Source: Buchnera aphidicola (Rhopalosiphum padi)
GTDB taxonomy: Bacteria > Pseudomonadota > Gammaproteobacteria > Enterobacterales > Enterobacteriaceae
Reading direction: 5' to 3'
Length of the DNA stretch: 64,000 bases
Assembly (NCBI RefSeq): GCF_005080845.1
Contig: NZ_CP034858.1
Location: 579,942-643,941 of the forward strand
The position numbers and the translations under genes were made by a program. Below are positions 31,215 to 40,667 of the stretch, one piece after another. Under the pieces are notes generated by a model. It ran no database searches, had not been told where the DNA came from, and worked only from the letters and a program-made list of their open reading frames with translations. Position 1 is the first letter of the stretch. Each line of letters opens with the position of its first letter.

Positions 31215-32870
31215 TTATTTATTCGTAAAAAAATTATAAAAATCAATAAGTCCTTGTGTTGATGAATCATAAAATTTACTATTCTTTGTTTTTTCATTAA
31301 TGTTTTTATAAATACTTTTAGCTGCTTTTTTTCCTATTTCAACACCCCATTGATCAAAACTAAAAATATTTAATATATGACCTTGAACAAAAATTTTATG
31401 TTCGTATAATGCAATTAATATTCCCAAATTATAAGGTGTTATTTTTCGTAGTAAAATAGAATTAGTCGGTTTATTTCCTTCACATATCTTAAAGGGTAAA
31501 ATTTTATTCAACTTATCTTCGTCTTTTTTAAAAAGAACGGATTCTTTTAAAAAAGAGTTTTTAGATTTTCCAAAAGCAAGTACTTGAGTTTGAGCTAAAA
31601 AATTAGATATTAATTTAAGATGGTGATTATCTAGATCATTATGAGAAATAATAGGTATGATAAAATCACTTGGAATTAATTTAGTACCTTGATGAATGAG
31701 CTGAAAAAATGCATGTTGACCGTTGGTACCTGGTTCACCCCAGATAATAGGTCCAGTTTGATAACATACTTTATTTCCATTTTTATCAATTGATTTACCA
31801 TTAGATTCCATATTAGATTGTTGAAAATATGCAGAAAAACGATGCATATATTGATCATATGGAAATATAGCTTCTGTTTCAGAATTAAAAAAGTTAGTGT
31901 ACCAAATGCTAATAAGAGCTAATAATATAGGGACATTTTTATCGTATTCAGTATTATAAAAATGATTATCCATAACATGAGCTCCTTGTAAAAATTTTTC
32001 AAAATTATTAAATCCAATAGATAAAATAATAGATAGTCCAGCAGAAGACCATAATGAAAAACGACCACCCACCCAATCCCAAAATAGAAAAATATTTTTA
32101 ATATTAATTCCAAAATTTAAAGCATTTTTTATATTAGCTGACAATGCAAAGAAATGTTTATCTAGAGTATCCTTCTTTTTTGAATGCTTTAAAAACCAAA
32201 ATTTTGCGCTATTAGCATTAGTTATCGTTTCATCTGTAGTAAATGTTTTTGAAGCTATTAAAAAAAGTGTTGTTTCAGGATTTATTTTTTTTAAAACTTC
32301 AGAAAGATGAGTGCCATCTATGTTAGAAACATAATGTATATTTAAATGATTTTTATATGGACGCAATGCTTCTGTAACCATATAAGGTCCTAAATCCGAT
32401 CCACCAATACCTATATTAACAATATCAGAAATAGATTTTCCAGTATAACCTTTCCAAGTTCCATTAATAACTAATTCTGAAAAATTTTTCATTTTTTTAA
32501 GTACGTTATTAACTTCTAACATAATATCAGAACCATTTAATAAAATTGGAAAATTACTTCTATTACGTAAAGCAATATGCAATACAGATCGATTTTCTGT
32601 TTGATTGATTTTAGATCCAGAAAACATTAACTTAATAGCGGACTTAACGTTCATCTCTTTTGCTAAATTCAATAAAAGTGTTAAAGTTTTTTCAGTAATT
32701 CGATTTTTTGAAAAATCAATTAATATTTCATTTTTAAATAAAATTGAAAATTTTTTAAATCTATTTAAATCAGATAAAAAAAGATCTTTCAAATGAATAT
32801 TTTTTATTTCTTCAAAATGACTCTTTAAATCTTTCCAAGATTTAGTTTCAATAAGATTGATATTTTTCAT
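31215..32870 (-). CDS. pgi: Glucose-6-phosphate isomerase
   Basis: Interconverts glucose-6-phosphate and fructose-6-phosphate. [64 protein letters not shown] and DQWGVEIGK are the family signatures, with the catalytic Glu and His in the [11 protein letters not shown] region. The frame opens at 32906, but [12 protein letters not shown] at 32870 is the conserved N-terminus (551 residues; E. coli 549). Two adjacent plus-frame ORFs inside it are shadows. Confidence 0.96.
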   Translation of the reverse strand: MKNINLIETKSWKDLKSHFEEIKNIHLKDLFLSDLNRFKKFSILFKNEILIDFSKNRITEKTLTLLLNLAKEMNVKSAIKLMFSGSKINQTENRSVLHIALRNRSNFPILLNGSDIMLEVNNVLKKMKNFSELVINGTWKGYTGKSISDIVNIGIGGSDLGPYMVTEALRPYKNHLNIHYVSNIDGTHLSEVLKKINPETTLFLIASKTFTTDETITNANSAKFWFLKHSKKKDTLDKHFFALSANIKNALNFGINIKNIFLFWDWVGGRFSLWSSAGLSIILSIGFNNFEKFLQGAHVMDNHFYNTEYDKNVPILLALISIWYTNFFNSETEAIFPYDQYMHRFSAYFQQSNMESNGKSIDKNGNKVCYQTGPIIWGEPGTNGQHAFFQLIHQGTKLIPSDFIIPIISHNDLDNHHLKLISNFLAQTQVLAFGKSKNSFLKESVLFKKDEDKLNKILPFKICEGNKPTNSILLRKITPYNLGILIALYEHKIFVQGHILNIFSFDQWGVEIGKKAAKSIYKNINEKTKNSKFYDSSTQGLIDFYNFFTNK

Positions 32871-33023
32871 CTCATATTGCCTGTTTTTAATTTTTATATA
32901 TATCAAAATATGTATTTTTTATTAATTTTTTATTATACTATATTCATTAAATTTTGACTAAAAAAATGCAATTAAAAATTTTTGTTTTTTATAGCAAACA
33001 AAGAAGATGTATTTATAAAAATT

Positions 33024-33568
33024 ATGACAATTAATAGTAAAAATCTTATTTGGATCGATTTAGAAATGACTGGATTAAACTCTGAAATACATCGAATTAT
33101 TGAAATTGCTACAGTAGTTACAGATATAAAATTAAATATAATTTCAGAAGGTCCAGTTATTGCTATTAATCAAAAAGAAAAACATATAGTTCTCATGGAT
33201 GAATGGAATACTAAAATACACAAAAAGAATGGATTAATAAAACGAGTTCAAAGAAGTATATATAATGAATCACAAGCTGAATATGAAACTATATTTTTTT
33301 TAAAAAAGTGGGTTCCTATTAAATCATCACCGATCTGTGGTAATAGTGTCTATCAAGACAGAAAATTTTTAGCTCGATATATGCCAAATTTAGAAAATTA
33401 TTTTCATTATCGATGTATAGATGTTAGTACCATTAAAGAATTAGTAAATCGTTGGCATCCTTCTGTATCTAAAAAAATAAAAAAAAAAAAAATCATACAG
33501 CATTGGAAGACATTCATGAATCTATAATAGAATTAAGTTTTTATAAAAAAAAATTTTTTGATATTTAA
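33024..33568 (+). pseudogene. orn: Oligoribonuclease, frameshifted at an A14 run
   Basis: 3'-5' exonuclease that clears 2-5-nt RNA fragments; essential in E. coli. The start [18 protein letters not shown] at 33024 holds the first acidic pair, and [12 protein letters not shown] and DVSTIKEL follow. The frame then passes an A14 run (33479-33492) into a wrong tail ending at 33527. In another frame the true tail [17 protein letters not shown] continues to a TAA at 33566-33568 and contains the catalytic His and last Asp of the DEDDh site. One extra A gives 181 residues, exactly the E. coli length. Confidence 0.88.
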
Positions 33569-33655
33569 AAAAATACCAAACAATATTTAGTTATTCTAAT
33601 TAAAAAATTATTTAATAAGATATTAAATAAAAATAATATTTTTTTAAAAGAAAGC

Positions 33656-33682
33656 TTGATAAATATATCTTATGTATATAAT
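33656..33682 (+). promoter_or_regulatory. Possible sigma-70 promoter of tRNA-Gly
   Basis: TTGATA (33656-33661) and TATAAT (33677-33682) are separated by 15 bp, slightly short, and lie 40 nt upstream of the tRNA. Confidence 0.45.
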
Positions 33683-33721
33683 ATAAATACAATGAACATA
33701 AAATTATAATTATAAAATTTT

Positions 33722-33797
33722 GCGGGAATAGCTCAGTCGGTAGAGCACAACCTTGCCAAGGTTGGGGTCGCGAGTTCGAATCTCGTTTCCCGCTCCA
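33722..33797 (+). tRNA. glyV: tRNA-Gly (anticodon GCC)
   Basis: Near-identical to E. coli tRNA-Gly3, with the anticodon arm ACCTTGCCAAGGT. The CCA end is encoded (33795-33797). It lies between orn and amiB, as the glyVXY cluster does in E. coli, reduced to one copy. Confidence 0.97.
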
Positions 33798-33853
33798 TTT
33801 ATATTTTTGTATATTATCAATCTAAAAATTAATATTATAGACAAGGAAAATTT

Positions 33854-34755
33854 ATGATTTTTTGTTCTTTTTATAAATGGATAATGTTTTCTATTTTATT
33901 AATTACCTTTCAAGCACAATCTGCAGATAAATTAAATAAAATTAATTTTAAAAAAGACAATTCACATAAAAGTAATTATTTTTTTTTAAAAATGTAAAAA
34001 AAACCCAAAAAAATAAAAATAATTTTAAAAAACTATTAAAGAAATTTATTATAGTTATTGATCCAGGACACGGAGGACAAGATCCAGGAGCAGTAAATAG
34101 TCTAGGATTACAAGAAAAAAAAATAACTTTAAAAATTGCAATAAAACTTAAAAATTTATTAAAAAACAGTGATTTATTTTATCCAGTTTTAACACGAAAT
34201 GATGATTCTTACGTTTCGTTAAAAAAAAGAAAAAATTTTGTAAAAAATAATCATGTAAGTTTTTTAATATCTATCCACGTAGATTCTTCTAAAAAAAAAT
34301 ATGTATCAGGTGCATCAATCTGGATTGCTGCTAATGATAGAATGCATCGTGAAATTAATAATTTTATAAAAAATAAAAAAGAAAATATATATTTTCCTAA
34401 AAATATTCAAAATGTAATTCAAAAGAAAAAATATGATTTTTTTTTAAAAAAAACTATTCTCGATTTACAATTTAATAATTTTCAAAAAATGGAAATTAAC
34501 TTGTCTAAGTACATATTTCAACAATTTAAAAAAATCGTAAAACTGGATAAAATACATCCAAACTATGCTAGTTTAGGAATACTCAGTGCTATAAATACAC
34601 CATCTATGTTAATAGAAACAGGATTTATCACAAATTTTTCAGAAGAAAAAAAATTAAGGACTAATGAATATCAAAATAAAATTGCAAACGCGATTTATAT
34701 TGCTTTAAAAAATTATTTTCAAGATACATTTCTCTCTAATTTGAGAGATACGTAA
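33854..34755 (+). pseudogene. amiB: N-acetylmuramoyl-L-alanine amidase (AmiB type), frameshifted at a T9 run
   Basis: Zn amidase that cuts septal peptidoglycan. The ATG at 33854 starts a signal peptide (FSILLITFQAQSA) but this frame stops at 34003 region's TAA (33995-33997). The catalytic domain in the next frame is open from 33976: VIDPGHGGQDPG (Zn His), LQEKKITLKIA (Zn Glu), ISIHVDSS (Zn His) and LIETGFITNFSEE (catalytic Glu). Adding one T to the T9 run at 33979-33987 (or one A just after) gives 300 residues. The AMIN and LysM domains of E. coli AmiB (445) are absent. orn, tRNA-Gly and mutL neighbourhood supports amiB. Confidence 0.8.
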
Positions 34756-34786
34756 ATAAAAATTTAAAAAAAAACTTTAAAAATTA

Positions 34787-34820
34787 TTTTAAGCATCTAA
34801 AATATTCAAGATGCTTAAAA
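34787..34820. terminator. Bidirectional terminator between amiB and rpmE
   Basis: A 12-bp perfect stem (34787-34798 with 34809-34820, core AAGCATCT/AGATGCTT) has a 10-nt loop. It lies between the two convergent genes. Confidence 0.65.
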
Positions 34821-34847
34821 CTAAAAGATTATAAATTAAAATATAAT

Positions 34848-35066
34848 TTATATCGTATCTTTCTTAATCATTTTAAAACGTTTTTTAAATCTTTCAACTC
34901 GTCCTCCAGTATCAATAATTCTTTGTTTTCCTGTATAAAATGGATGACATTTTGCACATATATCTAAATTTAGATTTAGATTAACGGTTGAAAAAATTTC
35001 AATTATATTTCCACATGAACAAGTAGCTGTTATTTGAGAATAAGCTGGGTGTATTTTTTTTTTCAT
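34848..35066 (-). CDS. rpmE: 50S ribosomal protein L31
   Basis: Zn-binding (C+) form of L31. [17 protein letters not shown] and [13 protein letters not shown] with four cysteines, and [12 protein letters not shown] match E. coli L31. The frame extends nine codons further upstream, but the ATG at 35066 matches the family and has AGGA 9 nt before it, giving 72 residues (E. coli 70). It is divergent from the ftsN remnant, as in E. coli once priA and cytR are removed. Confidence 0.95.
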   Translation of the reverse strand: MKKKIHPAYSQITATCSCGNIIEIFSTVNLNLNLDICAKCHPFYTGKQRIIDTGGRVERFKKRFKMIKKDTI

Positions 35067-35168
35067 AAAATTTTTCCTAAAATATATTAACAATATCTAT
35101 TCTATTATACGATTATTAATGTACTAATAATTAATATTTTTCACTTTAAATATAATATATAAAAAAAT

Positions 35169-35431
35169 ATGTACAACGATAAAAATAAAATTAATTCGAT
35201 GTATTTTAAAAAAAAAGAAAAAATAAAAAAAAGAACATAAATTTAAATAAATATCATATTCTCATTGTTATTATAACAATAGTTCTTTTTTTTTCTTTTT
35301 TAAATATTTTTTTTAAAAAATCAAAAAATATAGAAAAAAAAATTTGTATAGATAAAAAAATAAGTGATGATTTATTACCTCCTAAACCTAAAGAAAAATG
35401 GAAATATATTCACAAATTAGAAAATCTGTAG
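35169..35431 (+). pseudogene. ftsN: Short FtsN-like division protein, frameshifted at A runs
   Basis: Divisome activator. The ATG at 35169 starts a 23-codon basic frame ending at 35240. A second frame continues with a membrane segment (HILIVIITIVLFFSFLNIFF) and ends ISDDLLPPKPKEKWKYIHKLENL-stop at 35431, which matches the E. coli FtsN motif GLPPKPEERWRYIKELES. Adding one A to the A9 run (35208-35216) or the A8 run (35225-35232) joins them into 87 residues. Only the cytoplasmic, membrane and first periplasmic parts of the 319-residue E. coli protein remain; the SPOR domain is gone. It lies just before hslVU, where ftsN is in E. coli. Confidence 0.75.
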
Positions 35432-35619
35432 TTTTTAAAATTTTTTTAAAAATTTACTAAACCTAAATTTATTTATACATAAAAATATTTAATCTTATTG
35501 ATGATTTTACTTAAATAATTTGTATAAATTAAAGTTAAAATTCTTCTTTTTTAAATATAAACTTTATTTTTTATATAATTAAAAAAAACACTAACACATT
35601 ATTTTTAAGAGGTTTTCTT

Positions 35620-36150
35620 GTGACCACAATACTGAGTGTAAGATTGAAAAACAAAGTCGTAATCGGAGGTGATGGACAAGCAACTTTAGGCAATACTATT
35701 ATGAAAAGTAATGTAAAAAAAATTAGAACACTTTATCATGAAAAAGTAATTGCTGGTTTTGCAGGCGGAACTGCAGATGCTTTCACTTTATTTGAAATGT
35801 TTGAAAAAAAATTAGCTATGTATCAAGGTCAATTACAACGTGCTGCTATCGAATTAGCAAAAGATTGGAGATCTGATAGAATGCTACGTAAATTAGAAGC
35901 TTTGTTAGCAGTCGCCGATAAAGATACTTCATTAATTATTACTGGAAATGGTGATGTAATACAACCTGAAGATGATTTGATCGCAATAGGTTCTGGTGGT
36001 TCTTATGCTCAATCAGCAGCACGTGCATTGATTGATAATACTAAACTTAGTGCCAATGAAATCGTAGAAAAATCATTGAATATTGCGGCAAATATTTGTA
36101 TCTATACTAATCATAGTTTTACTATAAAAGAACTATTTTCAGAAAAATAA
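35620..36150 (+). CDS. hslV: ATP-dependent protease peptidase subunit HslV
   Basis: Threonine peptidase of the HslVU (ClpYQ) heat-shock protease. The start is GTG, as in E. coli, with AGAGG upstream. After removal of Met the catalytic Thr of TTILSVR is exposed. [24 protein letters not shown] and [13 protein letters not shown] are family motifs. Length is 176, equal to E. coli. hslU follows by 11 nt in one operon. Confidence 0.97.
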   Translation: MTTILSVRLKNKVVIGGDGQATLGNTIMKSNVKKIRTLYHEKVIAGFAGGTADAFTLFEMFEKKLAMYQGQLQRAAIELAKDWRSDRMLRKLEALLAVADKDTSLIITGNGDVIQPEDDLIAIGSGGSYAQSAARALIDNTKLSANEIVEKSLNIAANICIYTNHSFTIKELFSEK

Positions 36151-36161
36151 GGATTATTTAT

Positions 36162-37493
36162 ATGTCTGAAATGACCCCTCCTCAAATTGTATCTGAACTT
36201 GACAAATTTATTATTGGTCAAGAAAAAGCAAAAAAAGCTGTTTCTATTGCACTAAGAAATCGTTGGCGTAGAATGCAATTAAACAACGAACTACGTCATG
36301 AAATTACTCCTAAAAATATCTTAATGATTGGCCCCACTGGAGTAGGAAAAACAGAAATTGCTAGAAGATTAGCTAAATTAGCTGATTCACCTTTTATAAA
36401 AGTAGAAGCGACTAAATTTACTGAAGTTGGATATGTTGGAAAAGAAGTAGATTCTATTATTCGAGATTTAACCGACGCTGCTATTAAAATGATTCGAGTA
36501 AAAAATATTGAAAAAAACAAACTTCGAGTTGAAGAAATAGTTGAAGAAAGAATATTAGATATTCTTGTTCCCAGGCCAAAAAACAATTGGACAGAGAACG
36601 AAAAAAATGAAAGTCTATTAAACACATTACAAGTATTTCGAAAAAAATTAAGAGAAGGCGTTCTTAATGAAAAGGAAATTGAAATTAATGTCTTAGCTAC
36701 TACTATGGGCGTAGAAATAATGGCACCTCCTGGTATGGAAGAATTAACAAGTCAATTACAGTCTCTTTTTCAGAATTTAGGGGGTCATAAAAAAAATACA
36801 AGACGACTGAAAATAAAAGATGCAATTTTATTATTAAAAGAAGAAGAAGCAGCTAAATTAATAAATCAAGAAGAAATTAAAAAAGAAGCAATTAATGCAG
36901 TAGAACAGAATGGTATAGTATTTATTGATGAAATTGATAAAATATGTAAAAGAGGTGACTCTTCTGGTCCAGATATTTCTCGAGAAGGTGTACAAAGAGA
37001 TTTACTCCCATTAATTGAAGGTTGTACCGTATCAACTAAGTATGGAATGGTTAAGACAGACCATATCTTATTTATTGCATCAGGTGCATTCCAAACATCA
37101 ACACCGTCTGATTTAATTCCAGAATTACAAGGACGTCTTCCAATTAAAGTGGAATTACAAGCACTGACAATTAATGACTTTGAAAAAATTTTAACTGAAC
37201 CAACTGCGTCTATTACTGCACAATATAAAGCCCTTATGCAAACAGAAGGTGTATGCATAAATTTTACAAAAGAAGGAATTCGAAATATTGCAGAAGCTGC
37301 TTGGAAAGTGAATGAATCTATGGAAAATATTGGAGCTCGTCGTTTACATACAATTTTAGAAAAACTTATGGAAGATATTTCTTTTAATGCTAGTGATAAC
37401 AATGGTAAAACTATTGAAATTAATGCGGAATATGTTGGAAAACATTTAAATCAACTAATATCTAATGAAGATTTGAGCCGATTTATTTTATAA
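36162..37493 (+). CDS. hslU: HslU ATPase subunit
   Basis: AAA+ unfoldase that feeds Hsl[18 protein letters not shown] is the N-terminal signature. Walker A is [16 protein letters not shown] and Walker [23 protein letters not shown] and [11 protein letters not shown] carry the sensor residues. Length is 443, equal to E. coli. The C-terminal motif needed to activate HslV is kept (EDLSRFIL). A 178-residue antisense ORF inside is a shadow. Confidence 0.97.
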   Translation: MSEMTPPQIVSELDKFIIGQEKAKKAVSIALRNRWRRMQLNNELRHEITPKNILMIGPTGVGKTEIARRLAKLADSPFIKVEATKFTEVGYVGKEVDSIIRDLTDAAIKMIRVKNIEKNKLRVEEIVEERILDILVPRPKNNWTENEKNESLLNTLQVFRKKLREGVLNEKEIEINVLATTMGVEIMAPPGMEELTSQLQSLFQNLGGHKKNTRRLKIKDAILLLKEEEAAKLINQEEIKKEAINAVEQNGIVFIDEIDKICKRGDSSGPDISREGVQRDLLPLIEGCTVSTKYGMVKTDHILFIASGAFQTSTPSDLIPELQGRLPIKVELQALTINDFEKILTEPTASITAQYKALMQTEGVCINFTKEGIRNIAEAAWKVNESMENIGARRLHTILEKLMEDISFNASDNNGKTIEINAEYVGKHLNQLISNEDLSRFIL

Positions 37494-37530
37494 TTTTTTG
37501 AAATATTTTTATTATTTATGATAAATAATC

Positions 37531-37558
37531 ATTGAAAAAAAAAAATAAAACCTTATAT
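37531..37558 (+). promoter_or_regulatory. Sigma-32-like heat-shock promoter of ibpA with an A11 spacer run
   Basis: ATTGAAA (37531-37537; consensus CTTGAAA) and CCTTATAT (37551-37558; consensus CCCCATNT) are 13 bp apart. The run from 37535 to 37545 is eleven A, spanning the end of the -35 box and the spacer. In aphid symbionts a one-base change in an A run between the two boxes of the ibpA promoter has been tied to heat tolerance of the insect host; the site here fits that description. Confidence 0.7.
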
Positions 37559-37569
37559 GAATTAAGACA

Positions 37570-37638
37570 CTCTTTTTAGTTTAAATATTAATTATTAGAA
37601 CACGAAACTAAAATAAATATATATAATTATAGAAGGAG
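37570..37638 (+). promoter_or_regulatory. Candidate RNA thermometer in the ibpA 5' UTR
   Basis: CTCTTTTTA (37570-37578), at the expected mRNA 5' end, can pair with TAGAAGGAG (37630-37638), which contains the Shine-Dalgarno. The nine pairs include two G-U wobbles, so the helix would be weak and easily melted. E. coli ibpA carries a ROSE-type thermometer; whether this is one is inference. Confidence 0.4.
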
Positions 37639-37643
37639 GTTTT

Positions 37644-38123
37644 ATGTCTTACCGTTCTTTTTCTTTTTTACCAAACATTAACCAAAATAGTGTTTTTTCA
37701 AATAGATTCAATCAAATTGATAAAATTTTTAGTACATTAACAGGAGAAAAACCTTTATCAGATACACCAGTGTATGATCTATTTCAAATTGACGAACATA
37801 AGTATGAATTAACATTAAGTATTCCTGGATATGAGGAAAAAGAACTAGATATTTCTGTACATAATAGTCAGTTGATAGTACAAGGAAAAAAACAAAACCA
37901 AAAAAATAATAACAATAAAACAAAAAAATATTTACATAAAAGTATTATATTAAACGATTTTTCTCTAAATTTTAATTTTGATCATAAAATTCAAGTAAAA
38001 AAAGCAGAACTATCTTTAGGACTATTAAAAATTGATTTTGAATGTAAAGTACCAGATGAAGAAAAACCTAAAAAAATATTTATAAATATTCCTAGTAAGG
38101 TTACAGAAATTGAGAAAAAATAA
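37644..38123 (+). CDS. ibpA: Small heat-shock protein IbpA
   Basis: Holds unfolding proteins for later refolding. MSYRSFSFLPN resembles E. coli IbpA (MRNFDLSPL) in length and pattern. The alpha-crystallin domain runs through YELTLSIPGYEEKELDISV and LIVQGKK, to AELSLGLLKIDFE. Length is 159 (E. coli 137); the C-terminal tail is extended. Near-consensus AGGAGG lies 5 nt before the ATG, unusual in this window, so translation can be strong. It is expressed from its own heat-shock promoter. Confidence 0.95.
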   Translation: MSYRSFSFLPNINQNSVFSNRFNQIDKIFSTLTGEKPLSDTPVYDLFQIDEHKYELTLSIPGYEEKELDISVHNSQLIVQGKKQNQKNNNNKTKKYLHKSIILNDFSLNFNFDHKIQVKKAELSLGLLKIDFECKVPDEEKPKKIFINIPSKVTEIEKK

Positions 38124-38163
38124 AACATAAAATTTTTAAAAAAAATGAATATTTTTTTAAATC

Positions 38164-38199
38164 AATCATTGTACTTATTTTAAAATAAGTACAATGATT
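38164..38199. terminator. 36-nt perfect inverted repeat after ibpA
   Basis: AATCATTGTACTTATTTT (38164-38181) is followed at once by its exact reverse complement (38182-38199). It lies between ibpA and fpr, both on the plus strand. No T run follows, so it may terminate, stabilise or process the ibpA transcript. Confidence 0.55.
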
Positions 38200-38233
38200 T
38201 AAACATCAAAATAATAAAAGAGGAGATAAATTA

Positions 38234-39007
38234 ATGAATCCATGGATTAATGCTAATGTTTTAAAAGTGCATAAATGGACTGAAAATTTATTTAGTCTTA
38301 TTTTAAATGCATCAATTTCGCCTTTTCAAGCTGGACAATTTACAAAATTAGCTTTAAATGAAGAAAATGCAAATTTTCAAAAAAATATTAAACAGAACAA
38401 AATTCAAAGAGCATATTCATTTGTTAATCCTCCTAGTAATAAAAACTTAGAAATTTATATTGTTCGAGTACTTAATGGAAAATTAAGCAATCTTTTATAT
38501 AATTTAAAATCTGGAGATAATTTATTTATTAAACAAAACTCATTTGGTTTTTTTACCTTAGATGAAATACCTACTTGTAAAACACTATGGATGTTTGCTA
38601 CTGGAACTGCAATAGGTCCTTATTGTTCTATATTACAAGAAGGGAAAAATATTAATAGATTTAAAAACATTGTATTAATACATGCTGTACGATATAAAAA
38701 TGAATTAACTTATCTTCCCTTAATGAATAAACTGTATAAAAATTATAATGGAAAACTAAAAATTGAAACAATAGTGAGTAGAGAAAAAATTGATGATTCT
38801 TTAAATGGACGAATCCCCTTTTTATTAAAAAATCAAATTTTAGAAAAAAAAATAGGTCTAAAAATTAATTGTAATGATTCTCATGTTATGTTATGTGGAA
38901 ATCCATATATGGTAAAAGATACATATTTATTTTTAAAAGAAGATCGATTTATGCGAAAACATTTAAGACGTAAACAAGGTCACATTACGATGGAAAATTA
39001 TTGGTAG
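38234..39007 (+). CDS. fpr: Ferredoxin/flavodoxin-NADP+ reductase
   Basis: FAD enzyme that passes electrons from NADPH to ferredoxin or flavodoxin. RAYSFVNPP is the FAD-binding (R-Y-S) motif; [13 protein letters not shown] the NADP-binding G-rich loop; the tail ends MENYW, like E. coli Fpr (HYW). Length is 257 (E. coli 248). GAGGAG-like AGAGGAG lies 8 nt before the ATG. With Fdx (61.5 kb) it can supply electrons for Fe-S assembly. Confidence 0.95.
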   Translation: MNPWINANVLKVHKWTENLFSLILNASISPFQAGQFTKLALNEENANFQKNIKQNKIQRAYSFVNPPSNKNLEIYIVRVLNGKLSNLLYNLKSGDNLFIKQNSFGFFTLDEIPTCKTLWMFATGTAIGPYCSILQEGKNINRFKNIVLIHAVRYKNELTYLPLMNKLYKNYNGKLKIETIVSREKIDDSLNGRIPFLLKNQILEKKIGLKINCNDSHVMLCGNPYMVKDTYLFLKEDRFMRKHLRRKQGHITMENYW

Positions 39008-39011
39008 TTTT

Positions 39012-39986
39012 TCAAGAACGATCAAATGAAAAAGACATCACTTGATCAATACTTTTTTTATTTAATGCTATCATAATTAAACGATCTAATCCTATAGCTA
39101 CTCCTGAACAAAACGGTAAACCATTTTTCATCGCATTTAAAAAGTGTTCATCTATTTTTTGTTTAGGAAAGTTCATATCACAACGTTTTTTGTTATCTTT
39201 TATAAAACGTTTTTTTTGTTCAAAATAATCTGTTAATTCATAAAAACCATTTCCTAGTTCAATTCCTTTAAAAAAAATTTCAAATCTTTCTGAAACACGA
39301 TTATCTTCTTTGTTTACAGCAGAAAGCGAAGCTTGTTCTAAAGGAAAATGATAGACAAATAATGGTTTTTCTTTTCCAAGAAAAGGTTGTATTTGCAATG
39401 TAAAGAGCATTTCTATTAATTTATTTAAATCATTTTCAAGATAAGTTAAATGTTCTAATTTAAATTTTTTGCAACATTCAAATAATTCAGATAAATTAGT
39501 AGATAAAGGATCTATTTGTAAAAATTTTATAAATATTTCCTGATAAGAAATTTTATCTGATTTATCAAAATTTAATATTTTTTGAAAAAAAAAATCTATT
39601 TCTTCAATCATTTTTTCCATAGAAAAAGAAATTTGATACCATTCAAGCATAGTAAATTCTGGATTATGATATTGACCAAATTCTTGATTTCTAAAACTAT
39701 GACAAATTTGATATATAGATCCACTTCCTGCTGATAATAAACGTTTCATATGATATTCTGGACTAGTAATTAACCACAATTTAGTTTTTTTAACATCATT
39801 ATTACAAGAAAAATAGTTGGTTTCAAATGGCATTAAATTTATATCTGTTACTGCTGATTGAGATAAAGTTGGAGTTTCTACTTCCATAACGTTTTTTTTT
39901 AGAAAGAATGAACGGATATTAGCAATAATTTTTGATCTCTTTATTAAATCTTTAATAGAAGCACTAGGCTTCCATTTTTTTTTCAT
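39012..39986 (-). CDS. epmA: EF-P--(R)-beta-lysine ligase EpmA (PoxA/GenX/YjeA)
   Basis: Class II lysyl-tRNA-synthetase-like enzyme that lysylates elongation factor P. SPEYHMKRLLSAG, QEFGQYHNPEFTMLEWYQ and the last motif GVAIGLDRLIMIALN are class II motifs. It lacks an anticodon-binding domain, and at 324 residues (E. coli 325) it is not LysRS. Its stop is 4 nt from fpr's. Efp and EpmB are not in view. Confidence 0.94.
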   Translation of the reverse strand: MKKKWKPSASIKDLIKRSKIIANIRSFFLKKNVMEVETPTLSQSAVTDINLMPFETNYFSCNNDVKKTKLWLITSPEYHMKRLLSAGSGSIYQICHSFRNQEFGQYHNPEFTMLEWYQISFSMEKMIEEIDFFFQKILNFDKSDKISYQEIFIKFLQIDPLSTNLSELFECCKKFKLEHLTYLENDLNKLIEMLFTLQIQPFLGKEKPLFVYHFPLEQASLSAVNKEDNRVSERFEIFFKGIELGNGFYELTDYFEQKKRFIKDNKKRCDMNFPKQKIDEHFLNAMKNGLPFCSGVAIGLDRLIMIALNKKSIDQVMSFSFDRS

Positions 39987-40093
39987 ATGTTTTCCTTTAT
40001 AAAAAATAATAATCTTAATTATTAAAAAATATTATATATTTAATAAATGACTTAAACATGATTAATTTGTAGATAAAAAAAATAAATAAAAAA

Positions 40094-40597
40094 ATGAAAA
40101 AAATTGCAATATACCCAGGTACATTTGATCCAATTACATACGGACATTTAGATGTTATAACACGTGCAACAAAAATTTTTGATAATATAACTATTGCTAT
40201 TTCAAATAATCTAAATAAAAAAACTATTTTTAATTTGAAAGAACGAATAAAATTAACTAAATTAGCTACATTGCATCTTAAAAATATAAAAAAAGTAATT
40301 GGATTTGATGGTTTACTCGCTCATTTAGCAAAAAAAGAAAAAACTAATATTTTAATTAGAGGAGTAAGAACAATATTCGATTTTGATTACGAAATAAAAT
40401 TAGCAGCTATAAATAAACAAATTTATCCCGATTTGGATAGTATTTTTTTTCTTTCTTCTAAAGAAGTTTCTTTTATATCTTCATCTTTTGTAAAAGAAAT
40501 AGCAAAATATAAAGGTAATGTTAAACCATATCTTCCTAAAGAGATACACTGTGCTTTATTAAAAAAATTCAAAGATATTTCTAATATAGAAATGTAA
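40094..40597 (+). CDS. coaD: Phosphopantetheine adenylyltransferase
   Basis: Fourth enzyme of coenzyme A synthesis; joins 4'-phosphopantetheine and ATP. The nucleotidyltransferase motif is YPGTFDPITYGHLD (Thr10, TxGH at 15-18). LIRGVRTIFDFDYE and SFISSSFVKEIAKYKG (SISSS-like) match CoaD. Length is 167 (E. coli 159). It stands alone between convergent/divergent neighbours. Confidence 0.95.
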   Translation: MKKIAIYPGTFDPITYGHLDVITRATKIFDNITIAISNNLNKKTIFNLKERIKLTKLATLHLKNIKKVIGFDGLLAHLAKKEKTNILIRGVRTIFDFDYEIKLAAINKQIYPDLDSIFFLSSKEVSFISSSFVKEIAKYKGNVKPYLPKEIHCALLKKFKDISNIEM

Positions 40598-40606
40598 TTT
40601 TTTAAA

Positions 40607-40637
40607 AAAATAGGGTATATAAAATATACCCTATTTT
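40607..40637. terminator. Strong terminator between coaD and the orphan gene
   Basis: A 14-bp stem (40607-40620 with 40624-40637; core TAGGGTATAT) closes on a 3-nt loop, followed by a T run on the plus strand and preceded by an A run. It works for both convergent genes. Confidence 0.8.
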
Positions 40638-40667
40638 ATTTTTTCAAAACATATTTATGTTAAAAAA

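Noticed and set aside
34342..34755. Separate 137-residue gene
   Set aside because: It is the C-terminal part of the amidase frame, which is open from 33976; the ATG is internal.
36866..37402. A 178-residue open frame antisense to hslU
   Set aside because: It lies wholly inside a highly conserved gene on the other strand, has no start context and reads as a codon-bias shadow.
37511..37529. Intrinsic terminator after hslU (8-bp A/T hairpin)
   Set aside because: It has only A-T pairs and is followed by the ibpA promoter instead of a T run.
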